This document shows positions 6,742 through 7,159 of a stretch of DNA of 7,159 bases, piece by piece (position 1 is the first letter of the stretch; the number at the start of each line of letters is the position of its first letter). A program made the translations under genes and the position numbers. This stretch comes from Saprospiraceae bacterium. GTDB lineage: Bacteria > Bacteroidota > Bacteroidia > Chitinophagales > Saprospiraceae. Where the stretch lies: contig SLKL01000085.1 of assembly GCA_007134625.1 (NCBI GenBank), positions 1 to 7,159 of the forward strand, written 5' to 3'. The notes under the pieces were generated by a model. That model saw nothing but the letters and a program-made list of their open reading frames with translations. It did no database searches and was not told where the DNA came from.

Positions 6742-6769
6742 TAGTATAAATCAAATTTGAATTATACTA
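6742..6769. repeat. 28-bp near-perfect palindrome upstream of recR
   Basis: The left half TAGTATAAATCAAA and the right half TTTGAATTATACTA are inverted copies with 13 of 14 base pairs matched; the only mismatch is 6750/6761. There is no spacer, so it fits a protein-binding site for a dimer better than an RNA hairpin, and no T-run follows to make it a terminator. It ends 24 bases before the recR start codon and lies downstream of the candidate promoter at 6785-6792, where a bound repressor could block transcription. The function is inferred. Confidence 0.6.
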
Positions 6770-6784
6770 ATATGTAAGATTTTT

Positions 6785-6792
6785 CAAAAATA
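6785..6792 (-). promoter_or_regulatory. candidate -7 promoter element of recR
   Basis: The minus strand reads TATTTTTG, an exact TAnnTTTG match, with TTCA about 20 bases upstream in place of the -33 TTG. Transcription would start near 6778, so the palindrome at 6742-6769 would lie in the leader. The surroundings are AT-rich, which raises the chance of a random match. Confidence 0.4.
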
Positions 6793-7159
6793 ATGATATA
6801 GAAACTAAAGCTGAACTTATAAAATAACTATGCACTAGATAAATAATGAAGATTATTAGTGTGCGAGTGTAATGGTTTAGAGGTGTATTGGTTCAAAAGT
6901 GGTATTTTCAATTATCAACTCTGATTGAAAAGATGACAAAATATATTAAAAGTGATTACCTTGCTCACTTTTCAACCACCCACATTAAACTTTTTAACAG
7001 ATTCTTACAATCAACTTTACAACCCATCAATAGCTTGGGAGTTCAGTCAATGGAGGACAATGTAGCTAAATTATTGTTACAAAGCTGATAACTTCAACCC
7101 GTTATGCCTTTATTAGGATGTCCAACTTAAATTTCGCTTCATAGTTAAAAGGATTTTAG
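6793..7159. other. AT-rich stretch without a convincing gene
   Basis: Beyond the recR promoter region no recognisable protein, RNA gene or mobile-element end was found up to the window edge. The only open frame of any length on the plus strand runs from 6888 (TTG) or 6933 (ATG) to 7088, 66 or 51 codons. It has no Shine-Dalgarno sequence, no recognisable family and no promoter-like element, though its translation is not obviously random. It could be a small orphan gene or a remnant; I would not call it. The minus-strand frame entering from the right edge stops near 7118 after about 14 codons (ending in KRNLSWTS), and could be the tail of a neighbouring gene, but this is too short to judge. Confidence 0.5.

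Noticed and set aside
1..7159. CRISPR array, insertion sequence, phage or toxin-antitoxin module
   Set aside because: No regularly spaced repeats, transposase or integrase motifs, terminal inverted repeats with target duplications, or paired small toxin/antitoxin genes were seen on either strand.

Overview
The window looks like chromosomal DNA of a member of the Bacteroidota, most likely a Cytophagales-type marine bacterium. This rests on four things: an ExbB / unknown membrane protein / ExbD / ExbD gene order, AT-rich leaders with no clear Shine-Dalgarno sequences, several matches to the Bacteroidota -7 promoter element TAnnTTTG, and a GT2 glycosyltransferase that begins with the typical KLSIIIVNYN. 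The genus cannot be named from sequence reading alone. Every convincing gene is on the minus strand, so transcription runs from high to low coordinates.

Right part (7159 to about 3160): an AT-rich stretch of about 440 bases with no convincing gene but with a 28-bp near-perfect palindrome just upstream of recR. Then come recR (recombinational repair), a 657-residue membrane-bound protein joining a GT2 glycosyltransferase to a tail that resembles a polyprenyl-phosphate sugar transferase without its catalytic core, and a TatD-family metal-dependent hydrolase.

Middle (3050 to 2963): a tRNA-Ser with anticodon GGA and the long variable arm typical of class II tRNAs.

Left part (2872 to 1): a Ton/Tol-type proton-channel operon. 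It encodes an ExbB/TolQ/MotA-family channel protein with a predicted signal peptide, a four-helix membrane protein of unknown function, and two quite different ExbD/TolR-type proteins. A clear intrinsic terminator closes this unit. Beyond it a third ExbD-type gene starts and runs off the left edge; it is a close paralog of the first ExbD. The ExbB and ExbD proteins would form an inner-membrane motor that uses the proton gradient to drive a TonB- or TolA-like partner, which is not in the window. The four-helix protein is a candidate accessory subunit by position only.

The points most worth a second look are the glycosyltransferase/degenerate phosphosugar-transferase fusion, the unknown membrane protein inside the ExbB-ExbD operon, the three ExbD paralogs of two types beside one ExbB, and the palindrome upstream of recR. 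No CRISPR array, intact insertion sequence, phage gene or recognised defence system was seen.
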